Origin: Desulfobacterales bacterium
Lineage (GTDB): Bacteria; Desulfobacterota; DSM-4660; Desulfatiglandales; Desulfatiglandaceae
DNA: 10,239 nucleotides
Direction of reading: 5' to 3'
Assembly: GCA_027061865.1 (NCBI GenBank)
Contig: JAMOVZ010000209.1
Coordinates: forward strand, 1-10,239
Shown here: positions 1 to 5,487 of the stretch, piece after piece
Numbering within the stretch: the stretch's first letter is position 1
Layout of the letters: each line of letters opens with the position of its first letter
The notes under the pieces: generated by a model
Database searches by the model: none
Told to the model about the DNA's origin: nothing
The model's input: only the letters and a program-made list of their open reading frames with translations
Program-made: the position numbers and the translations under genes

Positions 1-1206
1 GAGGCCGTATTGCCTCCCGGGGCCTTTAAGGAAAAAGGGGAAAAGCTAGAGGTCATTGATGCTTCAGGAAAAATGGTCCTGCCAGGGTTGATAGACATGC
101 ATACACACCTGCGGGAGCCTGGGTATGAGTACAAGGAGACCATTGAGACTGGGTGCAGGGCCGCAGTAGCAGGAGGGTTTACTGCGGTTGCCTGTATGCC
201 CAATACTGATCCAGTAAATGACTGTAAGGCGGTTACGGAGTTCATTCTGGAGCAGGCAAGGCGCGCTGATTTTTCGCGGGTCTATCCGATAGCAGCCATC
301 ACAATGGGGCAAAAGGGTGAGAGGCTTACTGAATTTGGCGACCTGTGGGAGGCAGGTGCTGTGGGGGTCTCAGATGACGGCTATCCAGTGGTTAACAGCG
401 AGCTGATGCGTCGTGCAATCGAATATGGGGCCCATTATGGGTTGGCGGTGATTTCCCATTGTGAGGACAAGGCACTCTCAGAAAGGGGGGTAATGCACGA
501 GGGAGTCCTTTCCACTAGGTTGGGCCTTCACGGTATCCCTGCTGCTAGTGAAGAGATAATGGTCTTCAGGGAAATCTCCCTTGCAAGGCTTACTGGTCGT
601 CCTGTGCATATTGCACACGTAAGCACTGCTGGGTCGGTAGAGTTGATCAGGAGGGCCAAAGAAGAGGGAATTCCTGTCACTGCAGAGACTGCTCCTCACT
701 ATTTCACATTAGACCATGAGGCAGTGACTGGTTACAACACAAATGCTAAAGTCAATCCACCCCTTAGGACCCCCAGCGATGTAGAGGCCATTAGGGAGGG
801 GCTGAGAGATGGATCCATAGATGCTATTGCCACTGATCATGCCCCCCACAGTGCCCTTGAAAAAGAGGTGGAATTTGACCGGGCGGCCCCCGGGATGATT
901 GGGCTTCAAACCGCTTTGCCCCTTACACTGGAGCTGGTGAGAGAAGGGATTCTTGAGATATGGGATGCAGTGGCAAAGCTCTCATCTAATCCTGCCAAGA
1001 TTCTGGGTGTGGAAGGTGGGAGCATTTCTGAGGGAGGAGTGGCGGATCTTGTGATCGTGGACCCCGAAATTGAGTACTCTTTTGAGGAAGGAATGATAGT
1101 TTCCAAGAGTAAGAATTCTCCCTTTATCGGAAGAAAATTCAAGGGTATGGCAGAGGTCACCATTGTGGGAGGAAGGGTTGTCTGGAGAGCAGGCCGGAAC
1201 GACTGA
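1..1206 (+). CDS. pyrC: Dihydroorotase, class I (5'-truncated by window edge)
   Basis: Dihydroorotase interconverts N-carbamoyl-aspartate and dihydroorotate in cytosolic de novo pyrimidine synthesis. The frame is open from base 1 (401 residues visible). The family is usually about 425-430 aa, so roughly 25-30 N-terminal residues lie upstream; the TTG at 10 is not a credible start. Seen in order, numbering from base 1: the HTHLREPG metal motif (H34, H36), SDDG at 124-127, SHCED (H153), HIAHVST (H203, H206) and ATDHAPH (D279, H280, H283). The SDDG loop is the place where class I bacterial enzymes use Asp instead of the carboxylated Lys of class II enzymes. The C-terminal NPAKILG and ADLVIVD segments are also typical. 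All metal and substrate motifs look intact, so an active enzyme is expected. The stop lies inside the start region of the next gene, which suggests co-transcription with the regulator. Confidence 0.94.
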   Translation, partial: EAVLPPGAFKEKGEKLEVIDASGKMVLPGLIDMHTHLREPGYEYKETIETGCRAAVAGGFTAVACMPNTDPVNDCKAVTEFILEQARRADFSRVYPIAAITMGQKGERLTEFGDLWEAGAVGVSDDGYPVVNSELMRRAIEYGAHYGLAVISHCEDKALSERGVMHEGVLSTRLGLHGIPAASEEIMVFREISLARLTGRPVHIAHVSTAGSVELIRRAKEEGIPVTAETAPHYFTLDHEAVTGYNTNAKVNPPLRTPSDVEAIREGLRDGSIDAIATDHAPHSALEKEVEFDRAAPGMIGLQTALPLTLELVREGILEIWDAVAKLSSNPAKILGVEGGSISEGGVADLVIVDPEIEYSFEEGMIVSKSKNSPFIGRKFKGMAEVTIVGGRVVWRAGRND

Positions 1207-2590
1207 TCAACCTGCAGGCAAGATCCTGGTAGTTGACGATGAAAAAAGCATGCGCCAGTTTCTTGAGATCATGCTCTCTTCAGAAGGATACCATGTGGTC
1301 ACTGCATCAGGAGGTGCGGAGGCTTGTTCCCTGATGGAGCGGGAGAGCTTTGACCTCATTGTGACTGACATCCGGATGAAAGATCTGGATGGATTGGAGG
1401 TGCTCAGGAAGGCAAAAGCCATTGATCCAAGTGCAGTGGTGGTCCTTATCTCTGCCTTTGCCACTGCAGAGACGGCTGTCGAGGCCATGAAAGAGGGGGC
1501 ATACGACTATATCCCAAAGCCTTTCAAGATAAATGAATTTAAGAAGATAATCTCAGAGGCCCTCAACAGCAGAAAAAGTACTCTTCCAAAAAGTGATGAA
1601 AACTTTACAGAGGGAAAGTTTCATTTTGGCCTATTGGTGGGCGAGAGCCCTCAGATGAAAAAGGTCTACTCCTTAATTGAAAAGGTCGCCCGCACATCAA
1701 GCAATGTTCTTATTTCAGGTGAGAGTGGCACTGGTAAGGAACTGGTAGCCAGGGCCATACACCGTCTGAGTGAGAGGAAAGACAAGCCCTTTGTAACGAT
1801 TCATTGCGCGGGCATTCCAGAAAACCTCATTGAGAGCGAACTTTTTGGTTACAAGAAAGGGGCCTTTACCGGGGCCACCACAGACAAGCAGGGACTGTTT
1901 GAGGCTGCCCACGGGGGAACTATTTTTCTGGACGAGATTGGCGAGCTCACTCCTCCCATTCAGGTGAAACTGCTTCGCGTAATCCAGGAGCGGACCTTTA
2001 CCCCTGTAGGGGGCAGGGAAGAGAAGAGCGTTGATGTCCGGTTTATATCTGCCACCAACAAGGACTTGGAAAAAGAGGTATTTGAAGAACGATTTCGGGA
2101 AGACCTCTTTTTCCGCCTGAATGTGATCCACATCCCCATACCGCCCCTGAGGGAGAGGGAAGGGGACATCCCTCTTCTTGCCCGATTTTTTCTGGAAAAA
2201 TTTTCCCGCCAGATGGGCCGCGACATAAAGAAGATCTCTGCCTATGCCCTGGACATCCTGCAGCAGTACTCTTTCCCAGGAAATGTGAGGGAGCTTGAAA
2301 ACATTATAGAGCGGAGCGTGGCCCTCGAGACATCCAACATAGTGCTGCCAGAAAGCCTCACCCTTTCCAACCTCAGAGAGGTAAAACAGCAAAGGGCAAG
2401 AAGAAAGACAGACCTTGGGCCCGAAGGGATTGATCTCGAGGAAGTCATGAAGGAGATAGAAAAGGACTATATCTTGAAGGCGCTGGAACTGTCACGAGGC
2501 TCCAGGCAAAAGGCGGCTGAACTCCTTGGCCTTAGCCTCAGGTCCTTGCGTTACCGAATGGGCAAACTAGGTCTCACACCTAATAGCTAG
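1178..2590 (+). CDS. pilR: Sigma-54-dependent response regulator, PilR/NtrC type
   Basis: This is a 470-aa enhancer-binding activator for RNA polymerase with sigma-54. The receiver domain spans residues 15-130, with the acidic pair D20/D21, phosphoacceptor D64 in DLIVTDIRM and the KPF lysine. The AAA+ domain spans about 158-390: Walker A GESGTGKE at 181-188, the sigma-54 contact loop GAFTGA at 228-233, Walker B FLDEIGEL with D252/E253, and the [11 protein letters not shown] and [10 protein letters not shown] signatures. The C-terminal Fis-type helix-turn-helix ends in [14 protein letters not shown], resembling the RYRLKKL ending of PilR. I chose the TTG at 1178 because GGGAGG at 1167-1172 lies 5 nt upstream; TTG at 1163 has no comparable site. 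The gene overlaps pyrC by 29 nt. No partner kinase is visible. The PilR label rests on this C-terminus and on the sigma-54 promoter before the pilin at 4588. NtrC-type membership is near certain; the exact orthology is inferred. Confidence 0.9.
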   Translation: MSGEQAGTTDQPAGKILVVDDEKSMRQFLEIMLSSEGYHVVTASGGAEACSLMERESFDLIVTDIRMKDLDGLEVLRKAKAIDPSAVVVLISAFATAETAVEAMKEGAYDYIPKPFKINEFKKIISEALNSRKSTLPKSDENFTEGKFHFGLLVGESPQMKKVYSLIEKVARTSSNVLISGESGTGKELVARAIHRLSERKDKPFVTIHCAGIPENLIESELFGYKKGAFTGATTDKQGLFEAAHGGTIFLDEIGELTPPIQVKLLRVIQERTFTPVGGREEKSVDVRFISATNKDLEKEVFEERFREDLFFRLNVIHIPIPPLREREGDIPLLARFFLEKFSRQMGRDIKKISAYALDILQQYSFPGNVRELENIIERSVALETSNIVLPESLTLSNLREVKQQRARRKTDLGPEGIDLEEVMKEIEKDYILKALELSRGSRQKAAELLGLSLRSLRYRMGKLGLTPNS

Positions 2591-2614
2591 TAGTGCCCAA
2601 GTGCGTTTTCTATT

Positions 2615-3037
2615 TCAGTCCAGAAGGCGCCCCACTTCCTTTACAAAATGTTTTAGATCCTCTAGGTCAGGCCCAGTAATGATTTCGTAAAGCATTGCAT
2701 AGTCTATCTCCCAGTAACGATGGACCAACAGATTTCGGAACCTGGCCATATCAGCAAGCCTACCAGCAAGTTCAGGTGAAATAATATCGGCATCCCCGAG
2801 CATTTTGAAGCAGGCTGCATACTCGTCTCCAACTTTATGTAAGATCCTTGCGGAGATATGTAAGCACAAATCAATTGCGGCCTCAGTGGCTACAATCAAT
2901 CGAAAGCTTGCAATATCTTGATGGTCCTGGTTTTGTAAAAATTCATCCAAAGAAATGTCCTTGAATGCACGAAGCCGTGCCAATGATTCGTTAATATCAT
3001 TGAATTTGGAATAAACCTTTTCAGGATCGATTTTCAT
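2615..3037 (-). CDS. hepT: HepT-like HEPN toxin (RNase) of a HepT-MntA pair
   Basis: This is a 140-aa HEPN-family protein (DUF86 type). Members are small helical RNases that act as toxins and are neutralised when the partner nucleotidyltransferase adds AMP to a conserved tyrosine. The diagnostic RX4HXY motif is present as RNLLVHRY (R101, H106, Y108), so both the catalytic pair and the modifiable Tyr are kept. The helical segment FRLIVATEAAIDLCLHISARIL is also typical. Its ATG overlaps the stop of the upstream mntA-like gene by 4 nt (ATGA), a sign of translational coupling. It ends 24 nt from the stop of the convergent pilR-like gene, with no obvious terminator between them. It appears intact and complete. 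Confidence 0.91.
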   Translation of the reverse strand: MKIDPEKVYSKFNDINESLARLRAFKDISLDEFLQNQDHQDIASFRLIVATEAAIDLCLHISARILHKVGDEYAACFKMLGDADIISPELAGRLADMARFRNLLVHRYWEIDYAMLYEIITGPDLEDLKHFVKEVGRLLD

Positions 3038-3453
3038 GAAGTTATTGCCTCTTTTATGTAGCGGTGCCTTAGGGGCTGGAAATCAAGATAATGCCTCGCC
3101 GTGCCCACTATAAACTCGTCCAAAAGAAGATCATCCTTGGAAACAAGCAGCTTACCACGAATAACATTGAAGCGAAAGGGTAACGGGGCCTCATTAATTA
3201 CCTTTACCTCAACAGGGATTCTTCTTGGGATGGACTGCTCAATGGCATTGGACAGTTTTGATTCTAGCTTTGATATTGAGCTTGGCTCTAACTTCTGGGT
3301 ATAGACAGCTACGTCAATATCACGGAACAGACTAGTTTCTAAGAAAGACCCATGAACAAATGCAAACAAGACAAAAGGCTCTTTTTCGAGGATACCTTCG
3401 ATGATACTAAGTATCTTTGCCTTTTTCTCGGGGGCTACACTAAAAGCTCTCAT
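3034..3453 (-). CDS. mntA: MntA-like nucleotidyltransferase antitoxin
   Basis: This is a 139-aa minimal nucleotidyltransferase (MNT family), the usual partner of HepT; characterised members AMPylate the HepT tyrosine. The active-site region reads VHGSF, then after a short spacer RDIDVAV, giving GS35-36 and the metal-binding pair D45/D47. The third carboxylate position, in IPVEVKVINEAPLPFRF, is Glu82 where Asp is common. The C-terminal half has the family pattern GKLLVSKDD followed by a helical tail with ARHYLDFQPLRHRYI. It is the first gene of the two-gene operon. The ATG has only a weak, distant GGAG (about 12 nt upstream), so initiation may be modest. An imperfect palindrome lies about 30 nt upstream of the start and could be an autoregulatory site. 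Confidence 0.89.
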   Translation of the reverse strand: MRAFSVAPEKKAKILSIIEGILEKEPFVLFAFVHGSFLETSLFRDIDVAVYTQKLEPSSISKLESKLSNAIEQSIPRRIPVEVKVINEAPLPFRFNVIRGKLLVSKDDLLLDEFIVGTARHYLDFQPLRHRYIKEAITS

Positions 3454-3481
3454 TTATCTCAGTTTCTCCACTCCTCTTGTG

Positions 3482-3495
3482 GTGGAATATTCTAC
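3482..3495. promoter_or_regulatory. Imperfect palindrome upstream of mntA (candidate operator)
   Basis: GTGGAATATTCTAC is a 14-nt inverted repeat with 6 of 7 pairs, centred on GAATATTC. It lies 28-42 nt before the mntA start codon, where toxin-antitoxin operons often carry an autoregulatory operator. No clear -35/-10 pair was found beside it. The operator role is inference. Confidence 0.25.
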
Positions 3496-3619
3496 GGAAA
3501 GAATAACAAAAACGAAAGAGATTTATCCTGCCCTATATCTGTCGTGTGTGAAATTCGCTTCCTCGCCCCTCTCGTCTAGGAGTTTAACTTGCACTGTCTT
3601 ATGTGAGAGTGTCCAGTTA

Positions 3620-3651
3620 ACATCAGGCTTGACAGTTTATACTACTGATGT
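3620..3651. repeat. 7-bp inverted repeat enclosing TTGACA
   Basis: ACATCAG at 3620-3626 is perfectly matched by CTGATGT at 3645-3651 across 18 nt. The interior holds TTGACA (3629-3634) and TATACT (3638-3643), but their spacing is too short to form one promoter. A poor alternative is TTAACA (3617-3622) with TATACT at a 15-nt spacer. It sits between the divergent mntA operon and the small gene at 3810, so it may be a shared operator or promoter region. Confidence 0.28.
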
Positions 3652-3716
3652 GTAATCATACCATGTTCTTTATTTTATGATTATCCTTGAGCTTGCCAAT
3701 TGCCTTAATGTCCTGA

Positions 3717-3759
3717 CAGTGAATATAGCGGCCCCTGGAGTGTCTAACCAGTGAATATA
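3717..3759 (+). repeat. Pair of 11-bp direct repeats CAGTGAATATA
   Basis: CAGTGAATATA occurs at 3717-3727 and again at 3749-3759, 32 nt start to start, or about three helical turns. The pair lies 50-90 nt upstream of the start codon at 3810. Helically phased direct repeats of this kind are common as regulator binding sites. They could also be remnants of an insertion. The repeat is directly visible; its role is not known. Confidence 0.45.
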
Positions 3760-3809
3760 CAGTCGGCAATTTCAAGAACTCTCAGTGGTTGACAAAAGAG
3801 GGAATATTT

Positions 3810-4010
3810 ATGAATTCATCCATTTCACATGATTTTGGAGAGGAGAGTATAGAGGAGAAGGCTCGGTGGTTTCAGTCACTCACGTTGGAAGAGCGAATGG
3901 CGCTATTGTGTCAATTCACAGAGATGCTCCTTTCAGTAAACCCAAAAATAGTGGACCAGAAGGATACTGAACCAATTAAAGGACGTATTCTCGTGCTTGA
4001 GAAAACATAA
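3810..4010 (+). CDS. Small conserved-looking protein next to a broken nucleotidyltransferase gene
   Basis: This 66-aa protein is soluble and highly charged, with no signal peptide or membrane segment. Its core is the helical stretch EEKARWFQSLTLEERMALLC, followed by a segment ending IKGRILVLEKT. I recall proteins of this look encoded just upstream of nucleotidyltransferase-like (DUF6036/AbiEii-type) genes, and the following broken frame fits that, but I cannot name a characterised family. ATG 3810 is preferred over the in-frame TTG at 3789 because AGAGGG at 3797-3802 is 7 nt upstream. The end of the gene overlaps the start of the broken frame, as in a translationally coupled pair. A two-gene toxin-antitoxin-like cassette whose second gene has decayed is possible. 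Function is unknown. Confidence 0.6.
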   Translation: MNSSISHDFGEESIEEKARWFQSLTLEERMALLCQFTEMLLSVNPKIVDQKDTEPIKGRILVLEKT

Positions 4011-4110
4011 TGTAAAATACCTCATAGCCTCAAAACGGGCTATAGGCCGAGATGTGGATTTGGAAGATGTCCGTTTACTAGAACTCTCAAATAAGCTCAA
4101 AAAGACTTAA
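3967..4110 (+). pseudogene. Nucleotidyltransferase remnant with an internal deletion
   Basis: This frame overlaps the end of the preceding gene and has no standard ATG (CTG at 3967 is the first plausible start). It reads NQLKDVFSCLRKHNVKYLI and then directly ASKRAIGRDVDLEDVRLLEL. The first part resembles the N-terminal helix and first strand of DUF6036/AbiEii-like nucleotidyltransferases (pattern L..h.VkYLIiGG). The second resembles their C-terminal segment (pattern dLI.sKra.gRp.DLEDvr.L). The catalytic GG/GS and DxD core between them is absent. The simplest reading is an in-frame deletion joining two similar Leu-Ile positions near 4021-4026, leaving about 47 codons. No activity would be expected. 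The family match is from recalled patterns, not a search. Confidence 0.5.
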
Positions 4111-4228
4111 TCACTCCCATTCTTTTGTACCTCTGCCCTCCATATCAAGGGCATCCTTAGGTTTCCCACTGCTCCAAGAGTGGGGTTAGTGGAGATTTCC
4201 CACAAAAGTCACAAAAGCGAGCTGTAAT
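4111..4228. other. Non-coding stretch with two small hairpins
   Basis: No credible gene is seen here. TGCCCT (4134-4139) pairs with AGGGCA (4148-4153), and CCCACT (4168-4173) pairs with AGTGGG across an 8-nt loop. Neither is followed by a T run, so neither is a convincing intrinsic terminator. At 4201-4217 the 8-mer CACAAAAG is repeated in tandem (CACAAAAGT, CACAAAAGC), just before the palindromes at 4229. It may be a degenerate extension of the same binding array. Confidence 0.4.
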
Positions 4229-4262
4229 GACAAATTTTGTCCCTACCCTGACAAAACTTGTC
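4229..4262. promoter_or_regulatory. Tandem palindromes, candidate enhancer (UAS) for the PilR-like activator
   Basis: GACAAATTTTGTC at 4229-4241 is a perfect 13-nt palindrome. GACAAAACTTGTC at 4250-4262 is the same site with one broken pair, and its flanks extend the symmetry to TGACAA/TTGTCA. The sites begin 21 bp apart, two helical turns, and are centred about 165 bp upstream of the predicted sigma-54 start near 4410. Both the spacing and the distance are typical of enhancer sites for NtrC-family dimers. Known PilR sites contain TGTC elements, and TTGTC is present here. Binding by the window's own regulator is inferred. Confidence 0.6.
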
Positions 4263-4329
4263 ACCAAAACGGGGCCCTGAGACCACAACTCCTAGACCAT
4301 TCCTAGATGGGAGACTGTGGGTATGGCAA

Positions 4330-4342
4330 TAATCTATTGAGA
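4330..4342 (-). promoter_or_regulatory. IHF-like bending site
   Basis: TAATCTATTGAGA matches the reverse complement of the IHF consensus (YAA-N4-TTGATW) at all but one informative position (G for T). It lies between the tandem palindromes and the -24/-12 promoter, where IHF commonly bends DNA to bring a sigma-54 activator to polymerase. The consensus is loose, so chance matches happen; its position is the main support. Confidence 0.38.
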
Positions 4343-4383
4343 TAACATTGGTTTTCTTCGCCAGCCAATACTCTTATCTACTA

Positions 4384-4399
4384 TGGCACACTCCTTGTA
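4384..4399 (+). promoter_or_regulatory. Sigma-54 (-24/-12) promoter of the first pilin gene
   Basis: TGGCAC at 4384-4389, 5 nt, then TTGTA at 4395-4399. This matches the sigma-54 consensus TGGCAC-N5-TTGCW, with a perfect -24 box and T for C in the -12 box, at exact spacing. Transcription should start near 4410, giving a leader of about 178 nt before the pilin ATG. A pilin driven by sigma-54 and PilR is established in Pseudomonas and Geobacter, and the PilR-like gene here fits that model. Confidence 0.72.
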
Positions 4400-4430
4400 T
4401 ATAGAAAGGGCAAAATCACTAAAGAGTTTT

Positions 4431-4533
4431 CCCTCTCAGCCGATGAAATCTTTGAGTTATGAACAGAGGGCTCACATAAAGCGAAACGAAAGGAGGTGAG
4501 GTGCTGCCCCTTGGGATGAAAATTAACTGGTGA
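4431..4533 (+). other. Structured pilin mRNA leader with a 10-codon mini-ORF
   Basis: CCCTCT (4431-4436) pairs perfectly with AGAGGG (4465-4470). Directly after it CTCAC (4471-4475) pairs with GTGAG (4496-4500), so two hairpins could stack. The second stem takes up part of AGGAGGTGA (4491-4499), a near-ideal Shine-Dalgarno sequence. That site precedes GTG 4501, which opens a 10-codon frame (MLPLGMKINW, stop at 4531-4533). The spacing to the GTG is only 4 nt. This may be a leader peptide, a ribosome standby site or a regulatory element, or it may be a coincidence. The pilin has its own ribosome site further down. Confidence 0.35.
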
Positions 4534-4587
4534 TTGGTTTAGAACAAAAATCTTGAGAAAAAAAGCTTAAATTAAAGGAGGAGGAAA

Positions 4588-4968
4588 ATGTTTACAAAAA
4601 TCACAAGAAAAGATGAAAAAGGTTTTACCCTGATTGAATTGATGATCGTTATCGCGATCATCGGTATCCTGGCAGCGATTGCCATCCCACAGTTTGCGGC
4701 TTATAGGACCAGATCATATAATTCAGCTGCACAGGCTGACTTGAGGAATGCTGCAACTGCGCAGGAAGCCTACTATGTTGATAACCAAACTTACTGTTCC
4801 ACCACGAGCACCCTTATCGGAGATACGTATGGCTTGTATCTGTCCGAAAACGTTACACTGACCATGGGCACAGTAGACTCAAGCGGATATATTATGAGGG
4901 CTAGACATAGTTCTGGAGATAAGACTTATGTGATTGAGGGACCTGGTGGCACAGTTGAAGAAGATTAG
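4588..4968 (+). CDS. pilA: Type IVa-like pilin, probable major subunit (pilin 1)
   Basis: This 126-aa prepilin has a 12-residue charged leader ([12 protein letters not shown]). PilD would cut it before Phe1 of a canonical class III N-terminus, [14 protein letters not shown], and methylate the Phe. Glu5 and Pro22 are present. The mature protein is 114 aa: a long hydrophobic helix that anchors it in the inner membrane and then packs in the pilus core, plus a short globular part. It has one cysteine (mature C58) followed by the Ser/Thr-rich STTSTLIG, and near the end [17 protein letters not shown]. With one Cys, the classical intramolecular disulfide loop is not possible. The start is certain: AAAGGAGGAGG lies just upstream of ATG 4588. 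It is the pilin nearest the sigma-54 promoter and has the best ribosome site, so it is the likely major subunit. Confidence 0.93.
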   Translation: MFTKITRKDEKGFTLIELMIVIAIIGILAAIAIPQFAAYRTRSYNSAAQADLRNAATAQEAYYVDNQTYCSTTSTLIGDTYGLYLSENVTLTMGTVDSSGYIMRARHSSGDKTYVIEGPGGTVEED

Positions 4969-4986
4969 TAAATAATGGGATAGCAA

Positions 4987-5037
4987 CCGGGGAGGAAAGC
5001 CCTGCCGGAGGAGGGCTTGCTTCCCCGGCTTAGTTTT
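4987..5037 (+). terminator. Rho-independent terminator after pilin 1
   Basis: A 17-position stem (4987-5003 with 5012-5028, two imperfect positions) closes on an 8-nt loop and is followed by CTTAGTTTTT. The arms start CCGGGGA and end AGCCCT. It lies 18 nt after the pilin 1 stop. It should make pilin 1 largely monocistronic and limit read-through into pilin 2. Confidence 0.82.
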
Positions 5038-5118
5038 TGTTGCCCCTAACCAATGCAGAAGTAAAAATGTGCTGCCCACTTAAATATGAGACTGCTCTTA
5101 TGTGGATAGGAGTTTCAG

Positions 5119-5481
5119 GTGAGAAGTGATCAAGGATTCACTTTGGTCGAACTCATCATTGTAATAGGGATAATAGGGATACTGGCGGCTATAGCATTAC
5201 CTCAATTCGGTGTATATCGAACCAGAGCATACAACGCAGTTGCAAAATCAGATTTATATAACGCGGCTGTTGCACAAGAGCTGTACTATGCTGAACATGC
5301 CACATATTGCACGAGCACGAGCATTTTAACGGGAACTTCTTATATGTTTTTTCCTTCGGAAGGTGTTTCTCTTACCATTGTAGCAGGCAGCACAAATTCC
5401 CAGGGCTATGTAATGATGACAAGACACATCCAGGGCGATCAGACCTTTAAAATTGTCGGAGCTGGCGGAATTATTCAGTAG
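5119..5481 (+). CDS. Type IVa-like pilin paralogue (pilin 2)
   Basis: This 120-aa prepilin has a very short 6-residue leader (MRSDQG) before the cleavage point and mature FTLVELIIVIGIIG. Glu5 and Pro22 are kept, and the mature length of 114 aa equals pilin 1. It shares the framework RTRAYN, AQELYY and TYC with the single Cys again at mature 58, followed by TSTSILTG. The C-terminal motif has drifted to TRHIQGDQTFKIVGAGG. GTG 5119 is supported by AGGAG at 5108-5112 with 6 nt spacing. It lies behind the terminator of pilin 1, and I see no sigma-54 box of its own, so expression may be low or differently controlled. It could be a minor pilin or an alternative major subunit. Its stop is only 6 nt from the stop of the convergent gene. 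Confidence 0.9.
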   Translation: MRSDQGFTLVELIIVIGIIGILAAIALPQFGVYRTRAYNAVAKSDLYNAAVAQELYYAEHATYCTSTSILTGTSYMFFPSEGVSLTIVAGSTNSQGYVMMTRHIQGDQTFKIVGAGGIIQ

Positions 5482-5487
5482 AAACCC

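Noticed and set aside
1163..1177. An upstream TTG start for the PilR-like gene at 1163.
   Set aside because: TTG at 1178 has GGGAGG at ideal spacing, while 1163 has none; the extra five residues add nothing to the receiver domain.
1715..2392. A 225-codon open frame on the minus strand inside the regulator gene.
   Set aside because: It is a shadow of the intact NtrC-type coding sequence with no domain features or ribosome site of its own.
4168..4187. CCCACT/AGTGGG hairpin as a terminator for the small gene cassette.
   Set aside because: The stem is only six pairs and no T run follows.
4403..4450. AGGGCAAA followed by CCGATGAAA, resembling the ends of a c-di-GMP-I (GEMM) riboswitch, which is known from some pilin leaders.
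   Set aside because: The central GACGCAAAGCC segment and the second conserved helix are missing, the spacing is far too short, and AGGGCAAA would lie mostly upstream of the predicted transcript start near 4410.
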